The notes under the pieces were generated by a model. It searched no databases. It was not told the origin of the DNA and saw only the letters and a list, made by a program, of their open reading frames with translations. A program made the translations under genes and the position numbers. Source: GCA-2794515 sp033763335 (GTDB lineage Bacteria; Chloroflexota; Anaerolineae; Aggregatilineales; Phototrophicaceae). Taken from it: a stretch of DNA of 64,000 nt. Every line of letters starts with the position of its first letter. Position 1 is the first letter of the stretch. The stretch is taken from positions 54,508 to 118,507 of the forward strand of contig JANRKU010000080.1 in the NCBI GenBank assembly GCA_033763335.1, given 5' to 3'. This document shows positions 26,775 through 37,036 of this stretch, in pieces.

Positions 26775-26822
26775 ATTGTATTGATGGTCTAACGGCGGGG
26801 GATTGCTCCCCCACCATCAGAA

Positions 26823-29800
26823 TTATGGTCTCCACTTGGGAGGAACGTTACCATAACGGCTGGCGTTCTCTTCAGAGGGGCTGTTTTGGGCATCGCGGTC
26901 AATTTCGAGGTCATCGGTCAAGCGCGTTGCATCCACGTCAGCGTTGATGGGTGGCGCATCAATTGGGAGCGCATCCACTGAGAAGACGTTGGTGTTATTC
27001 GGATTTTCATCCGTCGCATCAACTGATGATGTAAAGACCAACAATGTTGATTCGCAATACCAAGTCGGTGCTGTGTCTTGAACATCTTGATAGGGGTCGC
27101 CCACGTTGTTGGTCAACAAGCGGGTCAATCCGGTTTCAATTTCATAGACAAAGATGTCGTTGATACCATTCACAACATTCGATTGATAGGCAATCAATTT
27201 GTCGTCTGGTGAGAAGACATGGTTGGTTGCATTACCACCGATTTCAGAGACACGGGTCGCGCCTGTACCATCAACATTCATGAAGTAGACTGCACCTTCA
27301 CGGCTACGGTCGGTTTCGGGACGTGGGTCGTCACGATATGAACGGAACACAATCTTGGTGCCATCATTGCTGTACATGGGGTCGTGGTCATCACCAGAGC
27401 CATCGCTGAGTTTGGTGATTGCATTGCCGTTACCCAAGTCAATTTCGTAAATTTGCCACAAACCACCTTCGCGGTCACTTTGGATGAGCAATTTACTGCC
27501 ATCTGGCGACCATGACGGGTTAATGTCGTTGGCGGGATTGTTGGTGACAATGGTGTTCTCGCCCGTGAGCAAGTCGAATACACGCACTTCCCAATCGCCG
27601 TTATCGGTGGTGGTTTCGTAAGCCAATTTCAGACCATTTGGTGCCCATACTGGGTCAAGATCCATGGCGAATTCGTTGAAGGTGATACGACGGGTGTCGT
27701 CACCAGTGACGCGAGCCACGTAAATTTCCCAATTCTTGACACGGCTACCTTCTTCGGTATCGCGTGTTGAGGCAAAGGCAATCCACAGTCCATCTGGTGA
27801 GCGTGATGGGGCAATGTCATAGACATCGGGACCAACACCTTGTGACAGATTTTCTGGACCAGTCAAGCCATCTGGCAATTCGCCAAGGCGGAAGAGTTCC
27901 CAATCGCCAGTCTTATCGGTGTGATAGACGAGCCAGTCGGGGCAAATCGCGCCACCGATTTCAATGGGCGACCAATCAGTAACGCCAAGTTCTGGGTCTG
28001 GGTCACACATATCGAGGTTGATAAGAATTTCACCTTCTGGGGTTTCGATTGTTTCACCACAGACAGGTTCTTCTGGTGTATCGGTTGGGGTTGGGGTTGG
28101 GGTTTCTTCTTCAGTGACATAGCAACCTTCGTTATCGTCATACGACACGAGTGTATCACCATTGATAAAGACGCTCAACGTAACCTTGCGCGAAATAGAG
28201 GTCACAGAGGTGACTGCAAATGGTAGTTCACCAACGATACCGTCTGCTAAGATGTTACCTTCGTTATCCACAATTTGATATGTGGCGACGGTGAACATTG
28301 GCTCACCACCTGCGTTCAAGATTTGTCCACCATAGACACCGTTGGTGCCAAGGCAGGTCAATTCTGGGACATAGATGGGTGGTTCATAGCAGTTAAGGTC
28401 GGTTCTTTCGGCAGTGATAGAGCCTTCACTACCTTCACCAAAGGTCACAATGAGGGTGAGCTTACCATATTCACCAACAAGTGGTCCAACGGTGGTGGGC
28501 AGGGTTTTGACACTACCAAAGGCAACAGTATTACCGTTTTCATCTTCAACAACATATTGTGGCAACGCACCAGTGATGGGTGTACCGCCAATGTTGCTGA
28601 TTTCAAAGAAGAAGGTACCATTTTCCACTTCGTCACAATAACCTGTTGGTTCATAGACGGGTGGTTCATAGCAACCATCGTTGGTTGTGCTTACAGGTTC
28701 AACATCGTCACTGCTCACCGAGACACCGACATATTGATATGTACCCACGTATGTACGGGTAAATGGCAATTGTGCGTTTTCGATGAGGTCTGCCGCAGTG
28801 CCGCCACCATTCACAAAAGCGAAGTCAACCAGGATGGTCACACTGCTGAGGACAGGTTCGCCACCAGTATTGACCACAGTCACGACGAATTCACCGTTGT
28901 TTTCGGTACATTCGACGGTTGGGACATATACAGGGGGTTCATAGCACCCAGTGAGTGGTTCTGCTTGTGCGCTAATATAGCCTTCGGTGGTCTTAATTGT
29001 CAACGTCACGCTACTGAAACGACCAGTGATGCTGGATGGCAGGTCACTAATATTGCCAGAGGTGACGGCGGGTGTTGGATTACCGACGACATCAATTGTG
29101 AAGGTTGGTTCTTCACCGGTAATTGGCGAACCACTCACGAGTTCGATGCTAAAGCCGAACACACCATTTTGACCTTCTACGCAATATGCGGTTGGAGTCC
29201 AAACGGGTGGTTCATAGCAGTCAATCGTGATATCGCCTTCGACTGTGATAATACCTTCATCAGTGGTTACGCTCATGGTCAAGCCATTTTCGTATGTCCC
29301 AATGATGGGCATATAGCCAGCCAATTCACTCATAGTGCCAGTAATGGTTGTGAAACCATCGCCAGTGATGGTGAATGTGGGTTCACCACCGTCAACAGGT
29401 GTACCGCCGCCCGTTTGTGACAAGGTAAAGTAGAAGATACCATTGCCTTCTTCGGTGCAGTAGCCAGTTGGGGTGTATTCTGGTTGTTTGTAACATTCGG
29501 CGTTATTTGCTTCTGAAACAACTTCGCCGCCGTAGCTCACTTGCACAACTACGTTACCATAACGACCAGCAGGTAGTTCTTCATTGAAGGGCAACATGGC
29601 ATTGGTCAGTTCGACAACACCTTGTGAAGTACCATCAATGAACACTTCGTAGCTTGGGATTGTAGAGACGATTGCGCCACCAACATTGCTAATGGAGATA
29701 ATGAACACACCATTTGCTTCGGCACAATAGACATTCCCAATCAATTCGGGTTCTTTGAAGCAGTCATCAGTGGTGGTCACTTCAACGTCTTGAATACCGC

Positions 29801-32800
29801 CTGTACCGCCCGACAAACGAATGGTCAATGGTTCGTTTTCACTCGTCACAGACAATGGGGCGAATGGAAGAACCACATCACCAGAAGCAACTTCGGTACC
29901 GTTTACATCCGTAATCACGTATGTTGGGAGGGTCACGCCTTCGATGACGCTACCGCCAATATTGGTGATGGTGAAGGTGAATCCACCGTTTTGGTCAGCA
30001 CAGACACCTGCGGGGACCAATTCAGGGGCTTCGTAACAACTAATGCCATCTGCTTGTTCCGTGATGATGCCTTCTTCGGTGCTGAGGGTCATCGTCAGGG
30101 TTGTATATACACCTGTAATAGTGACAGGCAATTCACTCACATCGCCAGACAACACTTCTGCACCATCTTGGTCAACAATCACGAAAGTAGCCAAAGTGGT
30201 GATAGGTGTTCCGCCGATATTGCTTGCACCAAAGTAGTAAGAGCCGTTGCTACCTTCAGAACAATAGGCAATACCAATATATTCTGGTGCTTTATAGCAA
30301 TCATCGTTGGTATCGGTTGCCACTAAGGTAAATCCACCCATCAACACATTCACAGTAACCGAGGTTTGGTTGGTGAAGGTTTCAGAGTATGAACCAGTGT
30401 ATGGGGTACGAGCGACTAAAACGGTATCGCCAGCGCCAAGCACTTCGTAGGTGATTGCAAACGCATCGCCTGGGAGGGGTGCATAGCCATTGTCAGTAAT
30501 TTCGACAATGAAGGTGCCGTTGGTTTCGCCTTCATCACAGTACACGTTAGCATAGTATTCTGGGGCGGTATAACATTCAGAAACAGTCTTTGGTTGAACC
30601 GTAACGACATCCGATTCTCCACTCACAGACAAGGTGAGATAGGAATAAGAGCCAGTATAGGTCTTTCCTGCGAGCAAATCTGCCAACGGACCAGTTTCAA
30701 CTGTTGTGCCGTTTTCGTCAACGATGGTATAGGTCAGAGCGCCAATCGGTGTACCACCAGAGAGTGATGCACTGAAATAGGTATTACCATTGGTTTCTTC
30801 ACAATACCCTGTTAATTCAATAACGGGGGCTTCGTAACAGCCTTCTTCTGGACGATATCCAACTTTCACATGCTGTCCTTCAACATCCAAGAACAAGTTA
30901 TTAGATGTGCTATTGACAGTAAAAGTGAGTGGCAAGTCGGTGTTAACGAATGTGCCTGTGGCAATTTGGGTAAAGCCATCAAAGACATAATAGGTGCCTG
31001 TGCCAAAGATGACACCAGTGATGGTGAAGCTGTACACACCGTTAGACACGCATTCGTAATCGGGTTCGACACCGGGTGGTGTACACAGGTCATCATTCAA
31101 TTGTTCACTATCAACCAAGATACCAGCAACATATAGTGAGACAACGCCGCCGTTTGGATAGGTCAAGCCAGAAATACTGAAAGTAGATTGACCTGGGGTT
31201 GCGTTTCCACCTTGGTTGGCAAGGATGCCAAATGCCCATGTGTAGCTGACAGCAACGGTATTAGCGTTGTTGACGCGCATGGTGTAGGTAGATTCGTTTT
31301 CCCAGCAGATGGAGTCGAGGGTGAGTTTGTAACAGCCAGAGACACTTGCTGTTGCGCCTTCATATCCATCAACACTTAGGCTTGCGTTGCCATTGCTATC
31401 GGTTAAGACGGCAATGCTAGAGGAGCTTGTGCCTGCGCTTAAAGGACCAACAAAGCCAGTTGTGGTGCTTGCACCAGTCGCCGTCCAGCCATTTGGTTCG
31501 CTGAGGTCTGCACCATCGGCGGGGACATTCACAGTGAAGAGTGCGCGACCAGTACCATATTCACAGATACCAGAAACGGTCAACACAGGTTTGCCCAAGC
31601 AATTTTCGACAAGTGCATTGGGTTGGCTACTACCGGGGTGTCCGGGGCGTTGGGTAACATTCAAACGGACGGTTTGACCAGCATATTCTGGGAATGTGAG
31701 TGTTTTAGTCTCACGACCAGCCAATATAATCTCGCCTGTTGTCAATGTGGCACCATTGGCATCGGTCAAAACCCATGGAGTTGGGGCAGACATGGCATTT
31801 TCACCAGTGTTTTCAACATAGAAGGTAATGACACCCTTCAAACATTCACCAGTGACGCTCACGCTAGATTTATCCCAACATTCAACGGTACGGGTCAATT
31901 CACCCAAACCTTCGACATTGAAAGTGACAATGTTGCCACTCATTTGGCGAACAGTAAAGACGGCTGTGCGATTTTCTGCATTCAAGCCAGAGATGGTGCC
32001 AAGCGCAGTGGATGACCCATTGACACTATAGCTCACAGGGTAGCTTGAATTTTCTGACATCGCTTGACCATTGAAGGTCACAGTAAAGACGGCATTACCG
32101 TTATTTTCACAGACAGCAGTCGCATTAAAGCTCTCAGATGCGCCAGCCGTAATGAACACGGTGCGTGGCACGATACCTTGTTGGCTATCTTTAGAGAACT
32201 TCATACGGACGATGTAATTGCCTTCGCTTTGATAGGTATGGCAGACTTCGCCGTTATTGGTAACGGTGCCTGTTGAGCCATCGCCAAATTCAAATTCAGA
32301 GACGACCACACCAGCAGAAACTTGTGGCAAGAAGCAATATTCCAAGCCGCCCTTGGGGGTGACATTGAAGGTTGCATTCGCATCAACCACAGCATACAAA
32401 CGGACTCTGTTTGTAGAAGTGGCGACCAATCTGCCATCAGTCACACGCAAGCTCACAGGATATTCACCTGGGGTGCTATAGGTGAAGCATGGGTTCTTTT
32501 CGGTGCTGGTAGAGCCATCATGGAATGTCCACAGCCATTCAGTGATGAGGGTTTCATCAATGTCGGTGGTTGGGACAAAGCAGATTTCACGTGGGGCGAG
32601 TGCTTCCCATGGATTGGCAACAAAGGTGACGTTGATTTCACTATAGTTGACAACCTTGATATTCACAGATGCCCGTTGGGTACGGATAACGCCAACACCT
32701 TCGACTTCAACAGTGAAATCGCCTTCTGTATTAAAGGTATAGGTGAAGGTGGTTGTGGTGGTTGTGCCAACTTGTGAACCAGCGACAAACCATTTGTATG

Positions 32801-35800
32801 GAGGAGCGATGTCGGTGGTCGTGGTGAAGGTAATAGATTCACCAACGAAGATGACATAGCGGTCTGCATCCACAGAAATGCTTTGTTGAGCGCGTGCAGA
32901 GAAGTCAAAGCTGACATCACATGCCGTGCCTGCGGGTTGACCATTGCGGGTTGGGGTAACAACCAAGCGGACGGTTTGTGGGGTTGTTTGGGTAAAGGTA
33001 TAGTCAAATCTGTTGTCAGAATCAACCAACGTCCCATTCAAGTACCATTGATAACCCATCGTGCGACCATTTGCATCGCTTAAGTTGACGGTAAATGTTG
33101 AGGATGCGTCAACAAAAATATTGGCGGGTGAAACAATGCTACAAGTGAAGCCATCTGCTTCCACACTAATCGTCTTGGTCTTTTCGCAGGCGAGGTTGCC
33201 ATTGAGGAAAACTTGCGCCTTTAGAGTGACTGAGCCAGATGTTTGGAAGAAATAGCTAAAGTCTTTCGATGAACCCGCTTGTTCAACATCATTGACAAAC
33301 CATTTATAGGTTACGCCAACTATGCCAGAGGGTGCAACTTCGATGCTATAGGTCTTGGAATCGTATTGTTCAATTGAACCACTTCCAGAGATATTGAAGC
33401 ATTCAAGTGACGATTCAGATACAGTAACAGTCTTGATAATGATACACGGTTCGCCAGCCGATGCAGTTGCAACGACTTTCAATTCATAAGTACCTGCGGC
33501 TGACCATGTATTGGTGAAACCGTATGAGCCGTCATTTTGAGTGCTAGTGCCATTGACGAACCATTCGACACCGGTCACAGTACGATTACCCAACTTAGAG
33601 CTATCAACACTCATGTTATAGGTAAGGGTTTGACCGAGGTATGAGCTAAAAGTACCGCTCATTGAACAGAAGGTTGTGCTACCAACACCAACGCCAATAC
33701 CTTGTTCAACGGTACAAATCAGGTTGCCAGCCAAACGGACTTCAACCTTAATGGTTTGTTGACCACTGGTATTAAACGCATAGTTCAAGCTACGGTTATT
33801 TGTACCAACTGCATTTCCATTGGCAAACCAGCTATACGCAAAGGTTTTGCCACTGGTATTGCCAGAAATAGCGACACGATATTCGTTACTCACGAATTGT
33901 GTGGCGCTACTTGGGAAGCGGTCAAAACGACAAGTGTATTCTTCAGCAGAAACAGTCACAGTCGTTTCTTTGATACAGGTTGTCCCATCGCTGAGTGTAC
34001 CAGTGACCTTAACCGTATAAGTTCCACTCGCGCTAAATGCGTAGGTGTAGTTATTGGTCGTGGTCGTATAGCTCACTGTGACACCACCCGTTGGGGTGAA
34101 TTCCCAGAAGTAGCTAACTACGGTACGTCCATTGAGGTTAGTAAAGCTCTTTAATTCATACTTGATGCTTTGATTAAGCAACGAAGTAGTAGAACCGCTC
34201 AAAGTACAGTTTGCCGCATTGAGGGTTAGGGTCACACTGACTGAACCAGAACAGACCACACTACCATCAATCAACACTTCCACATTGATAACAGTTGTGC
34301 CTGGTGTAGTGATGCTACGGACATAACTATTGCTTGTGGAAACTTCTGTACCATCCACCAACCAACGCACGGTGGCAGTACGTCCCGCCAATTGATTGCT
34401 GTTGAGGCTGACAGAGAAGGTGTTATTGCCATAGGTGGCGGTGGTGCTACCACTGATGGGGCATGTTATGCTGGCATACACGACTTCGACCGTCACGGCG
34501 GCGGCTTCAGATGACCCACCTGGACCTGTCACTTTTAAGTTAATGACGTAAGTACCGGGTGCGCTATAGGTATGGTTTGGATTGGCGGTATTGCTAGAAG
34601 TGCCATCGCCCCAAGTCCATTCATAGGTATCAATTTGACCCGTGCTTTGGTTGGTGGGGGTAACAGTTTCGCCAACATTCACGGTGGTCTTGCTGACAAT
34701 GAACGCCGCCACTGGGGGTTGAGCGCCTTGTGCAACCGTGATGAGTTGTTGCGATGTAGAGGTCTCACCACCAGGACCGGTCACTTTCAATGTGACGATG
34801 TGTGTCCCGACTGCCAGTTCTGTACAAGGATTGGCTTCGGTAGAATCGAATGTGCCATCGTTATTGAAATCCCATTCGATAGTTTGAATCGTGCCATCGC
34901 TCACATTGGTGAAGCAATATTGGTAGTTCGCTCCAACTTGATTCCCCTTGACATAGATGAAGCGTGCTTTTACCGCCGCACCTTGCCCAGTGATAACAAC
35001 TTGGCGCAACGCATTGGCACCATCGCCATCGGGACCCAATACATCAAGTGTAACGTTGAAGATTTGTCCTGCGCTACCGGTAAAATCAACTTCGATTGGA
35101 CCAGCGCCATTGACATCACCACTAAAGACCACGCCACCCGCAAAATTCCATGTGTAGGTGGTGATTGGTCCGCCAGTGTTGACGGCGTTAAAGGTGACTC
35201 TTAATGGAGAAGCACCCGAAACGGGGACTGCATCAATGGTCACAACAGGAGCAGGTGTATCGAGGACAGCAGTAATGCTACCACGGGCAATCACGGTATT
35301 CGCGGTTGGGGTGGCAGAATCGGTAACAGTCAATTGAATGTTATAAGTGCCTGCTTCTGGCAATTGGAATGAAGGATTGGCTTCACTGCTCGAATTGCTA
35401 TAGCCGTTAGGACCTGTAATCACCCACGCATAAGTGAAAGCAGGATTTGTCCCCGTCACATTGCTAGTGAGATTTAAGGTTTGTGGGAATGCACCACTGG
35501 GCAGGTTGCTGGTGAAGTTAGCCGCCAATGAGCTAGAAGATGCTGTAGCGGTGCTAATATCAACGCTACCACTCAATGGACCAACACTGGCACCATTTGG
35601 ACCCGTACATGTCAAGGAGACATTGTACACGCCTGCGGTGTCATAGACTTTGGTCACGCTTTGTCCAGATTGGACATCACCACCACCAAAATCCCATGAG
35701 AAGGTATCTACGCCCGTGGTATTAATCGCTTCCCAAATCACGGTGACTGGGAGCGTATTGCCATTGGGTGTACCAGTGACTTCACAGGTAGCTGTTGTAA

Positions 35801-36695
35801 CAACTACAGCAGTAAAACTTACATTACCCGTAACGACGGGCAAGGCATTGCCTAGGTCATCGGCACAAGTAAGTTGAATGGGGTATTCACCGGTTGCATC
35901 GAAAACACGGCTGACAGATTGACCGCTTGCGGCGACCCCTGCCAAATCCCATGTGAATACGCTTACATTTTGGACATTAATGGCATTAAATGTGAAATTG
36001 CCATTGCCATTATCTACAATTTGAAGCTCGCATGAGCGAACAACTGCGGGTTGGTCTGGTGGTGGAATGGGGCAACCATTGCCATCAACGCCAAAACCTG
36101 CATCGCCTTGTGTGGGGCAAGTATCGCTGGCATTCACAAATCCATCGCCATCATCATCGTTGACGGTATTGGGATCTGGTAATGGACAGCCATCGCTACC
36201 AAGACCAAAACCTGCATCACCTGCCGCAGGACATGTGTCTACGTCATCGGTGACACCATCGTTATCGCTATCAACGGGGGCTGGTGCTGGATTGGGGCAA
36301 CCATTGCCATCAAAGCCATAGCCCAAATCTACTGCGCCAACGCACTCGGCGGGTTCTTTACTATCATCTACACCGTCACCATCCGTATCGGGATTGGGAC
36401 AGCCATTAAAGGCGGCATCGCCAAAAACGTCGGGACATTGGTCTGTACCGTCGTTGGGGACACCATCTGCATCTGTGTCATCAGAGCGGGTTTCGCGTGC
36501 TGGTGTTGGAGAAGGTTGACTGCTGGGTTCTTCTGTTGCGTTTTGGGCGACCACTGTAGCATCAACCGATTCGGTTGTGACTACGTTAGTGGGTTCTACG
36601 CCTTGACGATTGTTCAGAATAACCAGTGCGCCACCTAATAACACCACACCAAAAACCAAAATCGCTATGATTTGATTTCTTGTGAGTTTATTCAT
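26823..36695 (-). CDS. Giant surface protein: TSP3-like, PKD-like, Cys-Tyr repeats and TolB-like propeller
   Basis: The protein has 3290 residues. It has an N-terminal signal anchor (IIAILVFGVVLLGGALVIL, about 9-27). A calcium-type Asp-rich thrombospondin-3-like region (about 70-215; DTDGDGVDD, DSDNDGVTD) follows. Many PKD/Ig-like domains (about 220-1500) include the textbook YEWTWGDGTSS and PNHTYSAPGTY. About eleven units of roughly 91 residues with junction C(Y/F)xxP (about 1950-2860) come next. A Thr/Pro linker (TPTPTPTDTPEEP) leads to a C-terminal WD40/TolB-like propeller (about 2900-3260) with repeats such as SRSPDGLWIAFAS and PSWSPDGSKLL. It is probably displayed outside the cell for adhesion or glycan/protein binding. 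GGAG lies 7 bases before the ATG, inside an overlapping small gene. No sortase motif or enzyme domain is seen. Confidence 0.9.
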   Translation of the reverse strand: MNKLTRNQIIAILVFGVVLLGGALVILNNRQGVEPTNVVTTESVDATVVAQNATEEPSSQPSPTPARETRSDDTDADGVPNDGTDQCPDVFGDAAFNGCPNPDTDGDGVDDSKEPAECVGAVDLGYGFDGNGCPNPAPAPVDSDNDGVTDDVDTCPAAGDAGFGLGSDGCPLPDPNTVNDDDGDGFVNASDTCPTQGDAGFGVDGNGCPIPPPDQPAVVRSCELQIVDNGNGNFTFNAINVQNVSVFTWDLAGVAASGQSVSRVFDATGEYPIQLTCADDLGNALPVVTGNVSFTAVVVTTATCEVTGTPNGNTLPVTVIWEAINTTGVDTFSWDFGGGDVQSGQSVTKVYDTAGVYNVSLTCTGPNGASVGPLSGSVDISTATASSSSLAANFTSNLPSGAFPQTLNLTSNVTGTNPAFTYAWVITGPNGYSNSSSEANPSFQLPEAGTYNIQLTVTDSATPTANTVIARGSITAVLDTPAPVVTIDAVPVSGASPLRVTFNAVNTGGPITTYTWNFAGGVVFSGDVNGAGPIEVDFTGSAGQIFNVTLDVLGPDGDGANALRQVVITGQGAAVKARFIYVKGNQVGANYQYCFTNVSDGTIQTIEWDFNNDGTFDSTEANPCTELAVGTHIVTLKVTGPGGETSTSQQLITVAQGAQPPVAAFIVSKTTVNVGETVTPTNQSTGQIDTYEWTWGDGTSSNTANPNHTYSAPGTYVINLKVTGPGGSSEAAAVTVEVVYASITCPISGSTTATYGNNTFSVSLNSNQLAGRTATVRWLVDGTEVSTSNSYVRSITTPGTTVINVEVLIDGSVVCSGSVSVTLTLNAANCTLSGSTTSLLNQSIKYELKSFTNLNGRTVVSYFWEFTPTGGVTVSYTTTTNNYTYAFSASGTYTVKVTGTLSDGTTCIKETTVTVSAEEYTCRFDRFPSSATQFVSNEYRVAISGNTSGKTFAYSWFANGNAVGTNNRSLNYAFNTSGQQTIKVEVRLAGNLICTVEQGIGVGVGSTTFCSMSGTFSSYLGQTLTYNMSVDSSKLGNRTVTGVEWFVNGTSTQNDGSYGFTNTWSAAGTYELKVVATASAGEPCIIIKTVTVSESSLECFNISGSGSIEQYDSKTYSIEVAPSGIVGVTYKWFVNDVEQAGSSKDFSYFFQTSGSVTLKAQVFLNGNLACEKTKTISVEADGFTCSIVSPANIFVDASSTFTVNLSDANGRTMGYQWYLNGTLVDSDNRFDYTFTQTTPQTVRLVVTPTRNGQPAGTACDVSFDFSARAQQSISVDADRYVIFVGESITFTTTTDIAPPYKWFVAGSQVGTTTTTTFTYTFNTEGDFTVEVEGVGVIRTQRASVNIKVVNYSEINVTFVANPWEALAPREICFVPTTDIDETLITEWLWTFHDGSTSTEKNPCFTYSTPGEYPVSLRVTDGRLVATSTNRVRLYAVVDANATFNVTPKGGLEYCFLPQVSAGVVVSEFEFGDGSTGTVTNNGEVCHTYQSEGNYIVRMKFSKDSQQGIVPRTVFITAGASESFNATAVCENNGNAVFTVTFNGQAMSENSSYPVSYSVNGSSTALGTISGLNAENRTAVFTVRQMSGNIVTFNVEGLGELTRTVECWDKSSVSVTGECLKGVITFYVENTGENAMSAPTPWVLTDANGATLTTGEIILAGRETKTLTFPEYAGQTVRLNVTQRPGHPGSSQPNALVENCLGKPVLTVSGICEYGTGRALFTVNVPADGADLSEPNGWTATGASTTTGFVGPLSAGTSSSSIAVLTDSNGNASLSVDGYEGATASVSGCYKLTLDSICWENESTYTMRVNNANTVAVSYTWAFGILANQGGNATPGQSTFSISGLTYPNGGVVSLYVAGILVDSEQLNDDLCTPPGVEPDYECVSNGVYSFTITGVIFGTGTYYVFDGFTQIATGTFVNTDLPLTFTVNSTSNNLFLDVEGQHVKVGYRPEEGCYEAPVIELTGYCEETNGNTYFSASLSGGTPIGALTYTIVDENGTTVETGPLADLLAGKTYTGSYSYLTLSVSGESDVVTVQPKTVSECYTAPEYYANVYCDEGETNGTFIVEITDNGYAPLPGDAFAITYEVLGAGDTVLVARTPYTGSYSETFTNQTSVTVNVLMGGFTLVATDTNDDCYKAPEYIGIAYCSEGSNGSYYFGASNIGGTPITTLATFVIVDQDGAEVLSGDVSELPVTITGVYTTLTMTLSTEEGIITEQADGISCYEAPELVPAGVCADQNGGFTFTITNIGGSVIEGVTLPTYVITDVNGTEVASGDVVLPFAPLSVTSENEPLTIRLSGGTGGIQDVEVTTTDDCFKEPELIGNVYCAEANGVFIISISNVGGAIVSTIPSYEVFIDGTSQGVVELTNAMLPFNEELPAGRYGNVVVQVSYGGEVVSEANNAECYKQPEYTPTGYCTEEGNGIFYFTLSQTGGGTPVDGGEPTFTITGDGFTTITGTMSELAGYMPIIGTYENGLTMSVTTDEGIITVEGDITIDCYEPPVWTPTAYCVEGQNGVFGFSIELVSGSPITGEEPTFTIDVVGNPTPAVTSGNISDLPSSITGRFSSVTLTIKTTEGYISAQAEPLTGCYEPPVYVPTVECTENNGEFVVTVVNTGGEPVLSSVTILVDFAFVNGGGTAADLIENAQLPFTRTYVGTYQYVGVSVSSDDVEPVSTTNDGCYEPPVYEPTGYCDEVENGTFFFEISNIGGTPITGALPQYVVEDENGNTVAFGSVKTLPTTVGPLVGEYGKLTLIVTFGEGSEGSITAERTDLNCYEPPIYVPELTCLGTNGVYGGQILNAGGEPMFTVATYQIVDNEGNILADGIVGELPFAVTSVTSISRKVTLSVFINGDTLVSYDDNEGCYVTEEETPTPTPTDTPEEPVCGETIETPEGEILINLDMCDPDPELGVTDWSPIEIGGAICPDWLVYHTDKTGDWELFRLGELPDGLTGPENLSQGVGPDVYDIAPSRSPDGLWIAFASTRDTEEGSRVKNWEIYVARVTGDDTRRITFNEFAMDLDPVWAPNGLKLAYETTTDNGDWEVRVFDLLTGENTIVTNNPANDINPSWSPDGSKLLIQSDREGGLWQIYEIDLGNGNAITKLSDGSGDDHDPMYSNDGTKIVFRSYRDDPRPETDRSREGAVYFMNVDGTGATRVSEIGGNATNHVFSPDDKLIAYQSNVVNGINDIFVYEIETGLTRLLTNNVGDPYQDVQDTAPTWYCESTLLVFTSSVDATDENPNNTNVFSVDALPIDAPPINADVDATRLTDDLEIDRDAQNSPSEENASRYGNVPPKWRP
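28118..30850 (-). repeat. Tandem ~272-bp coding repeats (Cys-Tyr-x-x-Pro array)
   Basis: Within the giant gene the codons for the C(Y/F)xxP junction recur near 30835, 30570, 30295, 30033, 29757, 29488, 29213, 28941, 28666, 28386 and 28120. The period is therefore about 272 bases, or 91 residues. Each unit begins like CYEPPVYVPTVEC and contains a NxGGxP-type loop. The DNA repeats have diverged; the protein pattern is conserved. Boundaries are approximate. Confidence 0.8.
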
Positions 36696-36858
36696 TGATT
36701 GGCTCCATAGAAATACTTAAAAATAAATTGTGGGACAGAATAAAGTCTGTCATGCGGACTCGGTAAAGGGTGTACGCGGCTAAAGAGATAGTTCCCTCTA
36801 AATTCCCGATTTTTCGTCCCACAGAATGATTGTTTTGTGGGGGTATCGGGTTTGGCAT
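36688..36858 (-). CDS. 56-residue protein overlapping the start of the giant gene
   Basis: A very strong Shine-Dalgarno sequence, AGGAAGGAGG, lies 5 bases before ATG 36858. The frame ends in TAA at 36688-36690, overlapping the giant gene's ATG (AATGAATAA), and the giant gene's own GGAG lies inside it. The peptide starts MPNPIPPQNNHSVGR and has a hydrophobic C-terminal half. It may be a real small protein or a translated leader that couples ribosomes to the giant gene. No homologue is recognised. Confidence 0.5.
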   Translation of the reverse strand: MPNPIPPQNNHSVGRKIGNLEGTISLAAYTLYRVRMTDFILSHNLFLSISMEPINE

Positions 36859-37036
36859 GTCAACCTCCTTCCTGAATCTACTAAAGACGATGAGTGGCAT
36901 TTATCCACACCATCAGTGTATCGCACTAAAGAGTCGTTTGAGATGCTTTATAAAATATTTTTTATCAAATAAGTCCCCTCCTGAGTGGATACCAACATAA
37001 TTGTAACAGTTATAAAAATCTTACACAACTATTTGT

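Noticed and set aside
28275..29420. 381-codon open frame on the plus strand
   Set aside because: It lies wholly antisense to the repetitive giant gene; its open length results from the repeated codons. No Shine-Dalgarno sequence or recognisable domain.
28118..30850. CRISPR-like regular repeats
   Set aside because: The period of about 272 bases, continuous reading frame and divergence show protein-coding repeats. No CRISPR array was seen in the window.
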